Shown: positions 11,601-22,660, numbered from the stretch's first letter. The stretch: 64,000 nucleotides of DNA from Falciphora oryzae (GCA_000733355.1 JNVV01000035.1:135682-199681), one strand, 5' to 3'. Program-made: numbers and translations. The notes: a model not told the origin generated them from the sequence alone.

Positions 11601-12640
11601 AAGATGATCCTCGGCCAGGCCACGTACCAGCTCATCGTTATCTTCACGCTGCACTACGTCGAAAGCGACATCTTCACCCAGACCATGGTGTTCAACACCT
11701 ACATCATGTTCCAGCTGTTCAACCGTACGTATTTTGCCACATTCCTGACGTCTTCTCTGTGTCTGACATCTTGCTAACTTTGACTACACCAGAACACAAC
11801 TGCCGCCGTGTCGACAACAAGCTCAACATCTGGTACCAGGGTGTGCTGCGAAACCCCTTCTTCCTGGGGGTTCAGCTTGTTACCATCGCAGGCCAAATGA
11901 TCATTATCTGGAAGGGTGGCCAGGCATTTGACACGGTTCCTCTGAACGGCCCCCAATGGGGCTGGTCGTTGCTATTTGGTGTCATGCCCATCCCGCTTGG
12001 CGCGGCCTTGCGCTGCGTCCCCGACCGCTACGTCAAGAGCGTGTTCCGCTTCCTGGGCCGGATTCTGCGCGTCTTCAAGCCGGCCATCATGCTCCTGGTC
12101 CCGGCTCGGTTCAGCAAGGTCAAGCGCAAGCACAATCTCGAGCGGCGCCAGAGCCGCATCAGCACGGGCACCTCGGGCGACGACGAGGAGGAGCTCGGGC
12201 GGCTCGAGGACTGGATCCTGCACGCGGGAGCGGTCCTGCGCCGGCCCATCGACTACGGCATCCCGGGCTACGCGGAGCCTGGCGGCGCCCACGCGGGCAT
12301 CTCGCTCGAGAGCCGCATCCAGACCATGCCGGCGGCGCAGAGACTGGCTCTCGCCGCGGCGGCCCAGGTGCACGCCATGGCGTCGGACGGCGGGCCCGTG
12401 AACCTGGGCGCGCTGATCGAGGCGTCTCGCACGGCGGCCGAGAACCGGGCGCAGCAGAACCGGGCGAGCGAGCACCAGGGCTTCGAGGTGCACCCGGACA
12501 CCAACAGGGAGGACCCCATCATGCCGAGCCAGGTCGTTGACCAGGACAAGTGGAAGAAGACGCCGCCCAGCCAGGACCCGGACATTGTCCAGTACTTAGC
12601 GTCGCAGAGGATCCAGCGCGTCGACGATAAGAAGCATTGA
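8607..12640 (+). CDS. P-type Ca2+-transporting ATPase (P2B, PMCA/PMC1-like)
   Basis: There are two exons, 8607-11724 and 11793-12640, with a 68-bp intron containing GCTAAC. Joining them gives 1,321 aa. The start at 8607 begins MADNEIRS; an in-frame ATG at 8526 is less likely. The order of features is: an N-terminal region with FAFTPAQLNKL typical of fungal PMC1 homologues; transmembrane segments near 205-260; the actuator loop with LSGES (about 305); membrane segments near 410-480 with PEGLALAVTLALAFA; the phosphorylation site CSDKTGTLTQNK (Asp about 495); a nucleotide-binding domain with a low-complexity insertion (about 515-575); the hinge GDGTNDALALKAADVGFAMG (about 866); and the C-terminal membrane domain. 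A long acidic and Gln-rich cytosolic tail follows. It should pump Ca2+ out of the cytosol at the vacuole or plasma membrane using ATP. The tail could be regulatory. Confidence 0.95.
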
Positions 12641-13409
12641 TCTCCTGCAGAAGGGGGGTGAGGGGCGAGGACTTGAAAGAGACCACGACAACGAAGAAGA
12701 GCATTTTTACGAATTATTCCCTCGATATAGGTCTCGGCCGACATAATCTCTATTTCTTAGTTTACCATCCCCCGCCGTTCCTCCGGGCCTTATTTGCACG
12801 AGGTTTTATTCTCACGAATCATGACTATGACCTTTGTACATATATCGACGAACGATTTCTTGCTTTTCTTTTCGCCTGTCATTTTAGGTCTCTTTTGGGA
12901 GGGATCGTCTGCGAAAAAAAATCCCAAGCTTCGTTTCTTCGCTTGAAAGGACTTCCACGTCTTGCATCCGTTGCATTCACCCCGTGTCCTACATTCCGCA
13001 AACGCCTCCGTTGTGGGAGATCCAGACACCGTGAAAGTATCTATTCTGTCTCAAAACCTAAGACGCGCCACAAACACACAACCCCTCACCCTCGTCCAAT
13101 CCATTGGACAATACATACGAGGCTGTGGATCGAGCATTGTGTAAATCTTGCTGCCTGGCGGCGACCCCAGCTTTGAGATCCAGGAACAAGGTTAACCTTA
13201 GTAAGGACCATGCAATATTACCCCGAGTAGGAAAAGCGTCGCCGATTAGCGCGACTGGGGCACGATGCGAGCTTTATTTCGTCCTGCTACCAACCTTAGG
13301 TTAACATCGTAAAAACGATAGCCCTCCGCTTTCCAGCAAGCCTAAATATGCTTGATCCAGCCCGCCATCGTTGCTCCCTGGGCATAGCGACCCGACGAGC
13401 AACTGCGCC
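12641..13409. other. intergenic
   Basis: This holds the presumed 3' UTR of the Ca2+ ATPase and the promoter of the AA7-type oxidase. No coding signal was recognised. Confidence 0.5.
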
Positions 13410-14981
13410 ATGAGTCTCCTATTAGCAACAAGGGGCGTCCTCGCCGTCCTTCTCGGGACCTCTGTGCTGGCCCAAGATGCACCACCGGCGGTCGCGACAA
13501 CCCTGCAGTCCTGCCTGGCGGCCGCCGGCGTCCCAAACCTCGTCGAGGCCGACGGCGCCGCGTCCTGGGCGGTCGAGACGGCGCTCTTCAACCGGCGCTT
13601 CCGGCCCGCACCGGCGTGCATCGCGCTCCCCGAGAACCGCGACCAGCTCGCGCGGTCGCTGTCCTGCGCGCGCGACGCCTCGGTAAAAGTCACGGCGCGC
13701 GGCGCGGCGCACTCGTTCGCGGGGTTCGGGTACGGCACGCCCGGCAACCTGGTCATCGGGATGGCGGCCTTTAATGCTGCGTCGTTTGACGCGGGGTCGA
13801 CCCTGCTCACCTTCGAGGGCGGCTCGCGCGTCGGGCCCGTTGCAAAGTACCTCTGGGACAACCACGGGCGGCACTTCCCGCACGTGCGCGGCTCGCATGT
13901 TGGGTTGGCGGGTTCGTCGTTCGGTGGCGGGTTCGGGACGACGTCGCGGTTGTGGGGGACGCCGGTCGACAACATCGTCAGCGCGGAGCTGATGCTTTAC
14001 AACGGGAGCGTCGTGACGGCGGGGCCCGGGTCGGATCTGCTGTTTGCCGTCAAGGGCGCGGCGCCGTCGTATGGGATTATCTTGAGCATGACGACGCGGA
14101 CGTACAAGCCCAAGTTTGCGAACGCTGTCAACTTTACGATCTCGCTGGGGAGCATCGATGTGGACGCCGGCGCGAGGGCGTTGGTTGCGCTGCAGGAGTT
14201 TGCGCTAAAAGATGGCAGCCCGGACGAGATGGCGGCGCGCTGGAAGCTCGAGGTGCCGCCGTATTCGATCCAGGGATACTGGTACGGCGACCCGGCTGCC
14301 TTTGACGCCGTTGTTGGCCGGCCGCTGGTGGCAGCTCTGGACCGCGCCGTCGCTGGCAACTCTTCCTCCGAAGCAACAGCCCCCAGCGTCGCCGTCCTGC
14401 GCAAGACGGAGCTGCCCTTCTGGGACGTCGAGGTCGCCGCCGTGGGCGCGGGCATGAACCAGGTCGGCGGCGGGACGCTCGGCGCCGGGCGGGCGTTTTA
14501 CACGCAGGCGCTCACCACGACGGTGGACCACCCGCTGACGGTCGGGCTGGCGCGGACGCTGATATCCAACACGGGGGTTGCGTTCAGCCGCAGCGCCGAC
14601 CTGAGCAGGTTCGGGTACCTGGACCTATGGGGCGGGGCGCCTGCGCGGGATGGGAACCTCACGGACAGGGACACGGGGTTCCCGCACGCGAGGAACCTGT
14701 GGATCATACGGTGGGACGGCAACGCCCTGGCCTCGGGGGGCGGGTACCCGGCTGATGGGCCGGCGTACCTCAAGAGCCAGATGCTGCCGTTCGAGCGGGC
14801 GTTGAGGGACGCTGGCGTGCCGCTTAGGGGGTTTGTTAATTATCCTGACACGGAGCTGGGGGTGGACGAGTGGAGCAGTCGGTTGTACGGGGAGAACTTT
14901 GGAAGGTTGAGGAGCATCAAGGCTGCGTATGACCCGGAGGGGCTGTTCTTCAGCCATGCGCAGAGCATCCCGCTGCCGTGA
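13410..14981 (+). CDS. secreted FAD-linked oxidoreductase, BBE-like (AA7-type)
   Basis: This is a single exon of 523 aa. The ATG at 13410 (not 13371) puts a signal peptide (about residues 1-21, ending SVLAQ) at the N-terminus. A PCMH-type FAD-binding domain follows, with ARGAAHSFAGFG carrying the His (about residue 101) that normally forms the 8-alpha-histidyl FAD bond. The substrate domain ends with a BBE motif, RLYGENFGRLRSIKAAYDPE. The region matching the usual GxCxxVGxGG cysteinyl-FAD site reads RGSHVGLAGSSFGGGFG, with no cysteine, so flavin attachment is probably mono-covalent. Family members oxidise oligosaccharides or secondary-metabolite alcohols with O2 and give H2O2. The substrate is unknown. 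Secretion and nearby cellulolytic genes favour, but do not prove, a carbohydrate substrate. Confidence 0.88.
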   Translation: MSLLLATRGVLAVLLGTSVLAQDAPPAVATTLQSCLAAAGVPNLVEADGAASWAVETALFNRRFRPAPACIALPENRDQLARSLSCARDASVKVTARGAAHSFAGFGYGTPGNLVIGMAAFNAASFDAGSTLLTFEGGSRVGPVAKYLWDNHGRHFPHVRGSHVGLAGSSFGGGFGTTSRLWGTPVDNIVSAELMLYNGSVVTAGPGSDLLFAVKGAAPSYGIILSMTTRTYKPKFANAVNFTISLGSIDVDAGARALVALQEFALKDGSPDEMAARWKLEVPPYSIQGYWYGDPAAFDAVVGRPLVAALDRAVAGNSSSEATAPSVAVLRKTELPFWDVEVAAVGAGMNQVGGGTLGAGRAFYTQALTTTVDHPLTVGLARTLISNTGVAFSRSADLSRFGYLDLWGGAPARDGNLTDRDTGFPHARNLWIIRWDGNALASGGGYPADGPAYLKSQMLPFERALRDAGVPLRGFVNYPDTELGVDEWSSRLYGENFGRLRSIKAAYDPEGLFFSHAQSIPLP

Positions 14982-15115
14982 TGGGCAGTTTTGGGTGTAG
15001 TTTTATTGAAAGCTAATAGTAACCATAGATAATACACCATGCTCAACAAGGCCGCCAACTGTCTCACACCAGAAGCTCCGCCCAGATTCTCGGTGACAGA
15101 AAGCCGCAAGCACTC

Positions 15116-15674
15116 TCAAAGCAGCGCAGACACGGCGTTGAGCGTGTCCTTGCTCTGGGCAGGCACCTGGATGGAGCCTCCGCGGATAAAGCAGTTGTCA
15201 ACCCCATCCGGGGGGAAGCGGTACCACGAGGCGGCGGCGCATGGGCGGCTGGGCACCTGGGTGGTCCAGAGATCGCATTGACTGCCAGGAAGATTCGGAG
15301 TGGTTCGATTCGTCTGTCAGTCGTGGGCCGCAAGTACAGCCAGCCACGCAGGGAGGGAATGGAAAACTAAAAAAAGAAAGAGGGATATGACAAAGAGAAA
15401 GAAGGAAAATAAATAGGAGAGAGTGGCGAACTCACGCAGCGCAGTCCACGACCCCCGAGATGTTGGGGTAGACGGCCAGGAGGGTGCCGCCGGTCACGTC
15501 GACGGCGCAGGCGATCTGGTAGAACTTGCCCGAGTTGCCCTTGTAGAAGAAGGCCTGCGCGGCCGGGCACACGTCGCCCTTGCTGGGGGGCGGGCCGTAC
15601 GCGCGCTTCTCGAGCGCGGCGCCGCTGGCGGCCGTGGCGGCGGCGAGGAGGGTGAGGGGGGTGGAGGACTTCAT
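15116..15674 (-). CDS. small cysteine-rich secreted protein
   Basis: There are two exons, 15674-15436 and 15281-15116, with a 154-bp intron (donor GTGAGT, acceptor GGCAG) that contains a long A-rich tract. Without the intron the frame would end right after VVDCAA. With it, the protein runs to 134 aa and continues QCDLWTTQVPSRPC. The N-terminus MKSSTPLTLLAAATAASGAALEKR has a signal peptide followed by a Kex2-type KR at about residue 24. The mature part has six cysteines, a number compatible with three disulfides. I do not recognise a named family. An extracellular or effector-like role is inference from size, secretion and cysteines only. Confidence 0.8.
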
Positions 15675-16754
15675 TTTGAGGTGTTGGAGGCGGCAGGGAA
15701 GTTGTGTTGCAGGTGGTCTTTGCTGCCGAGCCTGATCGCCTGTAAGCTCTGATGGACTCGGGGGACGATGATGGCTGTATTTATGTTCGAGTTATTCGTC
15801 CTCTTGTCTGCCCCGACATGCCCCTCATCTCCAGACCAAAGCCTCGACGACGTCGTCCTCGACAGCACTATAACCGCACCCATCCGCTCCACATAGTCGG
15901 ACGCGGTCAGGGGGCCAGCGGCCAAGATCAATAAATATTTCCCTGCCCGAGTTCAGCTCGATATAAGATGCACCGGGGTAGCGTAGGGTGTCTCGATGCG
16001 GCGTTGGAAAACACCTAAACGAACGGCCCTGAGGGTCTCGAGCAGCAACGTTGATCTTGTGCCCCCGGCGCACAGTTGGATAAAGACTTTATGGTGTGAC
16101 ACAAGATGCCCGGTGCGGGAACCAGGGATTCTCAACGGACAGCTGAGTATACCAGGTGCAGACGTGAGCCCGCAGCTCTTGAACGTTCTTTCAGCCCAAT
16201 ATTGATGCTGACATTTCCCCGGATGGGTAGCCCACTGCCATGCAGAGTCCTTGCAGGAAGTGTCGTCAAGGTGGCAGCCCCGCATCGTGGGCGGGCGTTA
16301 ATGCAAGTGGCTGCAATAGGAAGGCGGACAGCTCCGCGATCGAGCTGAGGGCTGCCGGGTGAGCTCGGTAAGTGCCCGCGTGCGCTGTCTCTATAGGGCT
16401 GCGGTTCCCAAAGGGTCACCAATGTACTTTTTTTATGTCAAGATATATCATCCTTGGCGCGTCCTCGCCATTGGCTGGCCATAAACTCTGCCAGCACGCA
16501 TCATTGGCTCCTTGAAGCATTCTGTCAGCACGCATATGTCATGTAGTTGGCATGCTTCGAATCCAGTTGTCATTACTATCGCAAAGACCCGACGGGTCGC
16601 GAGCCAGTGTCCCCTCGACTCGCAGGGCCCCGTCCTGAAACCAAAGGACCACACACCCCTCAAATCCTCCCCGCAGTTCTGTTCTCCCTCGGTTGGACTA
16701 GTGTGTTTCCCTTCTCCTTCCCTCGCTCTGGATTACTTCAACAAATTCCACCCC
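15675..16754. other. intergenic between two leftward secreted-protein genes
   Basis: Nothing recognisable is seen. It should include the promoter of the gene starting at 15674 and the 3' end of the gene ending at 16755. Confidence 0.4.
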
Positions 16755-17139
16755 TTAGAAGCCCTGGCGAGCAACCTGGGCCTTGGCGGCGGCGATGGTG
16801 GCCTGGGAGTTGGGGTCGACGAAGCCGCAGCCCTGCTTGCCGTTCTGGAACTCGGCGCCGATGCCGGAGCAGATGCCGGTGCCCTGGCCGTTGTTGGCGC
16901 AGCAGCCCTCCTGGCAGTCGGCGTTGGCGATGCAGCCGCCCGTGGTGAACTGCTGGCCGTTGCCGTTGCCGACGTTGCGGGCGCCGGCGACGTTGGGGAT
17001 GGCCTGGCCGAGAGCGACCGCGGCGACTGTTGAGTTCTTTGTCAGCACTTTATGTTCATGTTGTTCCGCACCAGAGGGACGTCTTTAGTTGGGGCGGTGA
17101 CTTACGGGCCAGGGTAGCGGCGATGGTGACGCGAACCAT
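16755..17139 (-). CDS. small cysteine-rich secreted protein, BAS2-like
   Basis: There are two exons, 17139-17106 and 17026-16755. The 79-bp intron has donor GTAAGT and acceptor CAACAG. The joined protein is 101 aa and begins MVRVTIAATLALAAVALGQA, a clear signal peptide that is only visible after splicing. The mature part carries six cysteines in the pattern C-x5-C-x3-CC-x8-C then GC (GGCIANADCQEGCCANN, GICSG, KQGCGF). The arrangement PNVAGARNVGNG..CSGIG..GKQGCGF resembles biotrophy-associated secreted protein 2 (BAS2) of Magnaporthe and Colletotrichum. The resemblance is from memory of the family, so the function (possible apoplastic effector) is inference. Confidence 0.8.
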
Positions 17140-19274
17140 TTTGAACGAAGGGATGGGTTGTTGAAGTAAAGAAGGATTAAGGATTGGTAAAAGTTGGCAA
17201 AAAAGTAGCGACGCCTGGTCGGTTCGAATCGAAGAAGAGAACTGAAAGAAGGACTTGCGTTGAACGACACCAGGTCGTGATGATCGTGGGCTGGCAGTGA
17301 AGGAGTGGGTGGTGGAAGAAGGGGAGCAAAAGGATGAGGAGGACGGAGAGATCGTCTGGTCTTTTGTAGTCTGATGTCGTCCTATCGGGCGATCACTTGC
17401 CCTCCCCAGCGATGCGAACCAGGTATCGGACGAGTACCCCGAGCAACGCTCACCGTCCCATGTTTTCGCTCCCACGTTTTTTTCTTGCCCTGTCGGCGAT
17501 TTCCCCTCTGCTATCTCCCACGTATCGTGCTATGGCAATCCGGATCCGCCCCATCCAGGCCACACCGTCCAGCCGTGGGTCCCCATGCTAAGTGATCGGT
17601 TCAAAGGCGCGACCGTTGACGTCTGCGGCTGGGTCTCGCCCGCTCTTGGCGGCAGCCGTTTGGCTTGTTCGGGGCGCGGCATTGTCATGGCGGCAGAGGG
17701 ATTAGGGAGCATGCCGGTCCCGCGACAAGTGATCGGCAGCCCCTGGAGCACCTGAGACTGCCACAGCCCGCTTTTCATGCTGATGTCGACGAGGAAGGGC
17801 TCCGCGGAATGGCATTGTTGAGCGACAAGATGGCAAATCTGGATGCAGGGCCAATTCGATCGCCAGGGGGAGGTCCGGGGCCCCTTCTCCTTGTGTTGCA
17901 GCCGGCCTGGTCATCCGGACGTCCACCCGCGAGCCAGCATCGATATCGGTCCATTTTCTGACTCGGCAAGCGCCCTGGCAAGCTCCGGATGGTTTCGGTA
18001 AAACAGCCCGACGTCATCCAGTCGTCAAAGTCGGAAGGCGATGAGCTTGTTCGCGCGCGCGTCCATCATGCCTCCAGATAGATTGGGCTTGTGCGGCCTG
18101 GCAGCAATCGGAAGACGGCAGAGGTTTGGATTTGAAGTGCGCTGGGTGGACGCCGTTTCACCTGCAAAATTGATGTCTGCCTCCATGCCATTCGATGCTC
18201 AACTTCTGGGCATCTGCAGGGACACAATGCAGGCGGGCTGGGGCACACCCCACGCCAAATGGATCGCTTGCAGGACAAGGACGAACCGTTGGAAGGTGCG
18301 TCGCGGTCTGCAACTGTCCAATGTTTCGCCGTTCTGGCGCCAGCTCTATCTTTCCTGCGCGTCTTGGCCTGCGCAGGCCTCGCAGAAAGGAGCTGTGCGC
18401 CGTCAAAGCTGATGCCAAAGACGTCGGAACCGTCTTGCGCGGTGGAGCTTTCCCTCCACTTGTGGGATGATCCAGCTCGGTCTCCGAACGGCCGTCTTTC
18501 GATTATTGAGTCTCCTATTTCCGCGCTGCTTTCCCTGCTTCCTTGCCACTTCGGGGTGGCATTTCCGTCGGGTCTCGAATCAACCCGAGCGCCAGGCTTC
18601 GGCGTCCGCGGCTGGGCGGCCCGACAGCGAAACCAGCTGTTGAGGTGCTGGGGTCGTGCCTGCTTGTCCTTATGTTTGCTCTGCTCCTTCCCAAATCATT
18701 CCCAATTCAAGGATGGTCTGGCTTCGCATGCCATCGGCCTAGATTTGTTCTGAGATCGAACCCAAATCGAAACCGACACGCGAGCAGCTGGGATGTCCCT
18801 CTCAGCCGCCAGGTCGAATCGACTTCGCAATGTCAATGCTTGCTGCTCCGAGGCCCTACGCTGTTCGCTCGGCGGAATGGCGACCGTCGCCGTTTCGATG
18901 TGTCACGCTTTGACGGTTCGCGCATTCTCCGGCCGACTCGGCAGCCAGAAGACTGGTAGTCACACTCAGCTTCTGTTCTATGTTCTTCCAGCTGCCAGAA
19001 AGCATGTTCGCGTCCACAAGGCTGTGTTGTCGAAATGATCGAGTACCCGTCATGCGAGCCTCGCTCAACGCGCTAAGGTGAGGTTAGGGAAGATGAAACT
19101 CCAGATTTCAGCTGCCCAGCAGGAATGAAGTTCCTCGGCATCGCAGCTTGTTCAGCCGCACGCCCTAATCACGGGGCTCAGCTCCCAGAGTATCGCCATC
19201 CCCCGCACCCGCCATGTCTAGATGGCAGCCATGCTGTTCTCAATAAGACAATCGCTGGAATTGACTATGATTCT
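17140..19274. other. intergenic
   Basis: About 2.1 kb without a supportable gene. Several open frames (for example 18259-18753 on the plus strand) lack signal peptides, domains or biased codon use and overlap frames on the other strand. Divergent promoters for the BAS2-like gene and the HET gene must lie here. Confidence 0.4.
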
Positions 19275-21455
19275 ATGTCCGCGATGCATCCAGCACCGCC
19301 ATCGCCTGTAGTCGTCTCCTCGGCCTGCGCCCAGGATCAGCAGACCGGGTACTACCAGTATGAGCCCATCCCGGGGGGCACGCCAGGCAGTGCGGGACGG
19401 CGGTCGACAGGAACCAGGAAAACTCGGCTCCTAGGGATCAGGCGGAAAGATGACGGGACTATCGAGTATAACCTCGGCCTCCACAATCTCGGCGATGTTA
19501 ACGGGCAGTACGACGCCATATCCTACAGCTGGGGCGACCCGAGCATGACCCACGCCATCACTGTCGACGGCGCACCGCTCCGCGTAACTGCAGCGGTCGC
19601 GGCCATGCTCGACGCGCTCGCCCCCTCGCCCGCCGACACCGGCGCCGAGCCCCGTCGCTTCTGGATCGATTCCATCTGCATCAACCAGGACGACCCGCTC
19701 GAGAAGGACCAACAAATTCCCCTGATGCGGACCATCTACCGAGGCGCCCGGAAGGTGGTTGCGTACCTGGGCAACTCCCCAGACGCCGCTCTCGCTGCCG
19801 ATTTTGTCCCGAGGCTAGCGGGCGCGCTAGCCGAGCAGGCATTCGTTCTCAAGATGCGCGGCGGCTTCCGTGACACGGACGGACACCTTGCTAGCTTTGA
19901 GCCCTCATCGCTCCCGGGGCAGGTCGATGACTGGCGCGCGCTACTCGGCCTCCTTGTCAACGCTTACTGGTCCCGCACATGGATCATCCAGGAGACCGTT
20001 TTGGCTCGCGAGATAGAGCTGCTGTACGGCGGACGCAGTCTTGACTGGAACCACTTTGGGCTGATCTGCGCCGCCATCCGTGGACCCCAAGGGGGTTTGG
20101 TGTGTGTCTTCCTTGGTTCGACCCCTGGGCTAGCCGAGCTGTATCTGTCTGCGATGGGGAGTTTAGGACAGATCTTTGGCATAGACACACAGCGGAAACG
20201 GCTATTCCGGGTGCACGACGACAATACCAAGATGCTGCTGCCATACATAATCGCCGAGTGCTGTCAGTCCAAGGCCACCTGCCCACAGGACAAGGTCATC
20301 GGCCTCCTCGGCCTGGGACGCGGTGGAATTGACGATGACGATGGCGGCGACCTCGACCAAGACACCAGGGAACTACTGCTTCCCAATCACACGCGCAGTG
20401 TCCTGGAGGTGTACGGCGACGCTGTGGACTTTGCGCTGCGTAAGAACTGCTTTGCCCTCGTCAACATTTCCGGGTGCTACTACCGCCGCAGCAGCCTCGA
20501 CCTGCCCTCCTGGATCCCGGATCTGAGCGCCCCACCCGAAGCCTACCCGCTCGATAGCGTTGCGTCCAAGTACAAGGCCGGCGGGCCGTATAGCGCACAT
20601 TTCGAAATTCGGCCGGACCGGCGCCGATTGCGCATTTATGGCTGGCTATTCGACGAGGTTGTCGCGGTCGGCAGCGCGCCGGCGCCCACGAGCTGCGAAC
20701 TTACGCATCAAACGCCGCAACTGCCTCTAGAGCCGCCAGAGTTCTGGCGCAAGCTGTCAGACCAGCACCGAGAGGCGTGGCGCTTGGCAGCGGAGCACGT
20801 GCCACGAGGCAGGCACCCGATTACGGGCGAGGCGTGCTGGAGGGCGCTGTGCCGCACCGTGGTCGGCGATGAGCTGCCCGACGGCGAGCGCCTGGACGCG
20901 AACCTCTTCGACAAGGTTCGCGACGCGTACAACACGCTCGCGTTCTTCGGCGCCTTTATGGACTGGAGGGAGAAAGCCCTGGCCAAGGGCGTGGACCCGG
21001 ACGCGCTGGGCGGGCTCCCGCCGGTGCCGGAGCTGGGCTTGCCAGACATCATGTTAGATTCCGAGGCAGATTGGCTGCATGAGACCCTGTTCACGCTGCA
21101 GATGCTGCCCGGCTATGAGCAGACTATCCCGGCCAAGATACGGTTCCTCTACCAGATGATGGCGCGCAAGCTTATGCTGCGGTCGCTCGCTGTCAGTAAA
21201 GAGGGGCACATGATGCTCGTGCCGCCCGGCACCAAGAAGGGCGACGCGGTGTGTATTTTTGCTGGCGCCAAGACGCCGTTCATCCTGCGCAAAGGCGAGT
21301 GCAATCCCCGTGGTGACGACGAGAAGCTTGAGGAGCAGGAGTACGAGGAGGAGGACGAGATTTGGAGACTGTACGGAGAGGCGTATGTGCACTCCATGAT
21401 GGACGCCCAGATTCTCGGCAAGCGCATCTATCAGCGTTGGTTCGAGTTGAGATAA
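19275..21455 (+). CDS. HET-domain (heterokaryon incompatibility) protein
   Basis: This is a single exon of 726 aa from the ATG at 19275. The frame is open from 19125, so the start could be upstream. The three HET sub-motifs are present: YDAISYSWGD (about 79-88), RRFWIDSICINQDDPLEKDQQ (about 127-147) with MRTIYRGARKVVAYLG, and YWSRTWIIQETVLAREI (about 231-247). The C-terminal part ends YGEAYVHSMMDAQILGKRIY, the usual tail of stand-alone HET proteins. HET domains trigger growth arrest or cell death on non-self recognition in fungi. No NLR, Patatin or ankyrin partner domain is fused, and I see no adjacent partner gene. Filamentous ascomycetes carry dozens of paralogues, so a specific incompatibility role is not implied. 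Confidence 0.93.
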   Translation: MSAMHPAPPSPVVVSSACAQDQQTGYYQYEPIPGGTPGSAGRRSTGTRKTRLLGIRRKDDGTIEYNLGLHNLGDVNGQYDAISYSWGDPSMTHAITVDGAPLRVTAAVAAMLDALAPSPADTGAEPRRFWIDSICINQDDPLEKDQQIPLMRTIYRGARKVVAYLGNSPDAALAADFVPRLAGALAEQAFVLKMRGGFRDTDGHLASFEPSSLPGQVDDWRALLGLLVNAYWSRTWIIQETVLAREIELLYGGRSLDWNHFGLICAAIRGPQGGLVCVFLGSTPGLAELYLSAMGSLGQIFGIDTQRKRLFRVHDDNTKMLLPYIIAECCQSKATCPQDKVIGLLGLGRGGIDDDDGGDLDQDTRELLLPNHTRSVLEVYGDAVDFALRKNCFALVNISGCYYRRSSLDLPSWIPDLSAPPEAYPLDSVASKYKAGGPYSAHFEIRPDRRRLRIYGWLFDEVVAVGSAPAPTSCELTHQTPQLPLEPPEFWRKLSDQHREAWRLAAEHVPRGRHPITGEACWRALCRTVVGDELPDGERLDANLFDKVRDAYNTLAFFGAFMDWREKALAKGVDPDALGGLPPVPELGLPDIMLDSEADWLHETLFTLQMLPGYEQTIPAKIRFLYQMMARKLMLRSLAVSKEGHMMLVPPGTKKGDAVCIFAGAKTPFILRKGECNPRGDDEKLEEQEYEEEDEIWRLYGEAYVHSMMDAQILGKRIYQRWFELR

Positions 21456-22042
21456 CCAACAGTCGCGGCCCAAGCGGCGCAGGTTGCTTGATGGTACGCT
21501 GACTCAATCGGTTCGAGAATCGCGGTGGGTTTGTTGTATAGTTTGTTGGGTATGCCCAACCCAGCAGAATTAGGGTCCGTCGTCTCCTAGTAAACGATGG
21601 TGGATGTTGGTGCGATGTTGATGGTGAAGGAGTAAGCTGCAGGGGTCGAACCACCAACAGTGGGCTGTGCGCCCGGCACTTCGGCCGGTCCCGCCTGGAT
21701 GGTCCTCCACAAACCCCACAGCGAGGCTAAAAAAAGACATCAGGAAACAACATCACGAACCAACAACACCAAGGCTCGTCGGCCGTGTTGACCAAGAACA
21801 GTTGCAAAGCAGTGTATAAAAGTCTGTGGGCTCGGCATGTTGAAAGATGTTTGAGAAACCACAACACCGCAACATCCTCTCGACTCTACTTCCAACCTCA
21901 ACTCCATTCTACTTTTTAGCAACGACCCATTCCAATACTCACGTCAACCGTTCATCCAGAAAACCGTCAAGCATTACAAGCTTCCACTTTCTCGTTTTCC
22001 AACTTGTCTTGGTATTGCCCCAGTCCAGCGCAGAACGACAAA
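21456..22042. other. intergenic, promoter of secreted protein at 22043
   Basis: The 3' flank of the HET gene is followed by a compact promoter with a TATA-like box at 21815-21822 and a pyrimidine-rich leader. No gene is seen. Confidence 0.5.
21815..21822 (+). promoter_or_regulatory. TATA-like box
   Basis: The sequence TATAAAAG lies about 220 bp upstream of the ATG at 22043, within a stretch otherwise lacking AT runs. Confidence 0.45.
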
Positions 22043-22660
22043 ATGGTTCACGTCAAGAACGCCGCCCTCCTCGCCCTGGCCATCAGCCTCGCATCCGCCG
22101 CCCCTTTGACTAAAGGCGCTCCGCCCACATACAAGAACGACTTCCTTTCTAGGGGGAACCTCGAGGCGGAACAGGGGTACGAGTCGATAAAACCCAATGC
22201 TCTGAACGTCGGCAAACTCCCCAACGAGGATGGTGACAGCAACGCGCCCGCTGATCCGGATACGCCCAGGGCCCCTACGTGGGGCGTGGCCCAACCGCCC
22301 GCCGGGACCGGCAGCGCATCCGCGACCGCCTCTAGCGGAGCGGGCGGCAGAGCGTCCTCAAAGCCCTACAGCCACGGCACCGGCGGCGGCCCCGTCAAGA
22401 CCAAAGGGAACGGCGCAGCGTCCGGAGGTGCTACCGTCGGCGGCGGCCCCAACGCCAAGCTACACCCGGCCCCACCCGCCGGCGCGGGGAAAGAGAACCT
22501 CCCCCTTGCGCCCAGCCCGATGTACAACGGGAACGGCGGAAATGGCGCAGGCGGCGGCAAGCCTTCAACCCCCGCCTCTGATGATGTCGTGGTGGACGAC
22601 GAGGCTGACGTCCCGCCCACCGCGCCCGTGGCTGATAATGCCGCGGCGGACGAGGACTAG
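22043..22660 (+). CDS. secreted low-complexity Gly/Pro/Ala-rich protein
   Basis: This is a single exon of 205 aa. The start at 22043 gives MVHVKNAALLALAISLASAA, a signal peptide. The rest is low complexity: a segment with GRASSKPYSHGTGGGPVKTK, glycine-rich runs and an acidic tail ending in VADNAAADED. It has no cysteines and no recognised domain. Its layout resembles the secreted protein at 47818-48363 (signal peptide, then a Gly/Pro-rich disordered region), though I see no convincing residue-level identity. It is likely a secreted disordered or wall-associated protein. Function is unknown. Confidence 0.7.
   Translation: MVHVKNAALLALAISLASAAPLTKGAPPTYKNDFLSRGNLEAEQGYESIKPNALNVGKLPNEDGDSNAPADPDTPRAPTWGVAQPPAGTGSASATASSGAGGRASSKPYSHGTGGGPVKTKGNGAASGGATVGGGPNAKLHPAPPAGAGKENLPLAPSPMYNGNGGNGAGGGKPSTPASDDVVVDDEADVPPTAPVADNAAADED

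Noticed and set aside
18259..18753. 164-codon open frame between the BAS2-like and HET genes
   Set aside because: No domain, no signal peptide with supporting features, and overlapping frames on both strands; not enough to call a gene.
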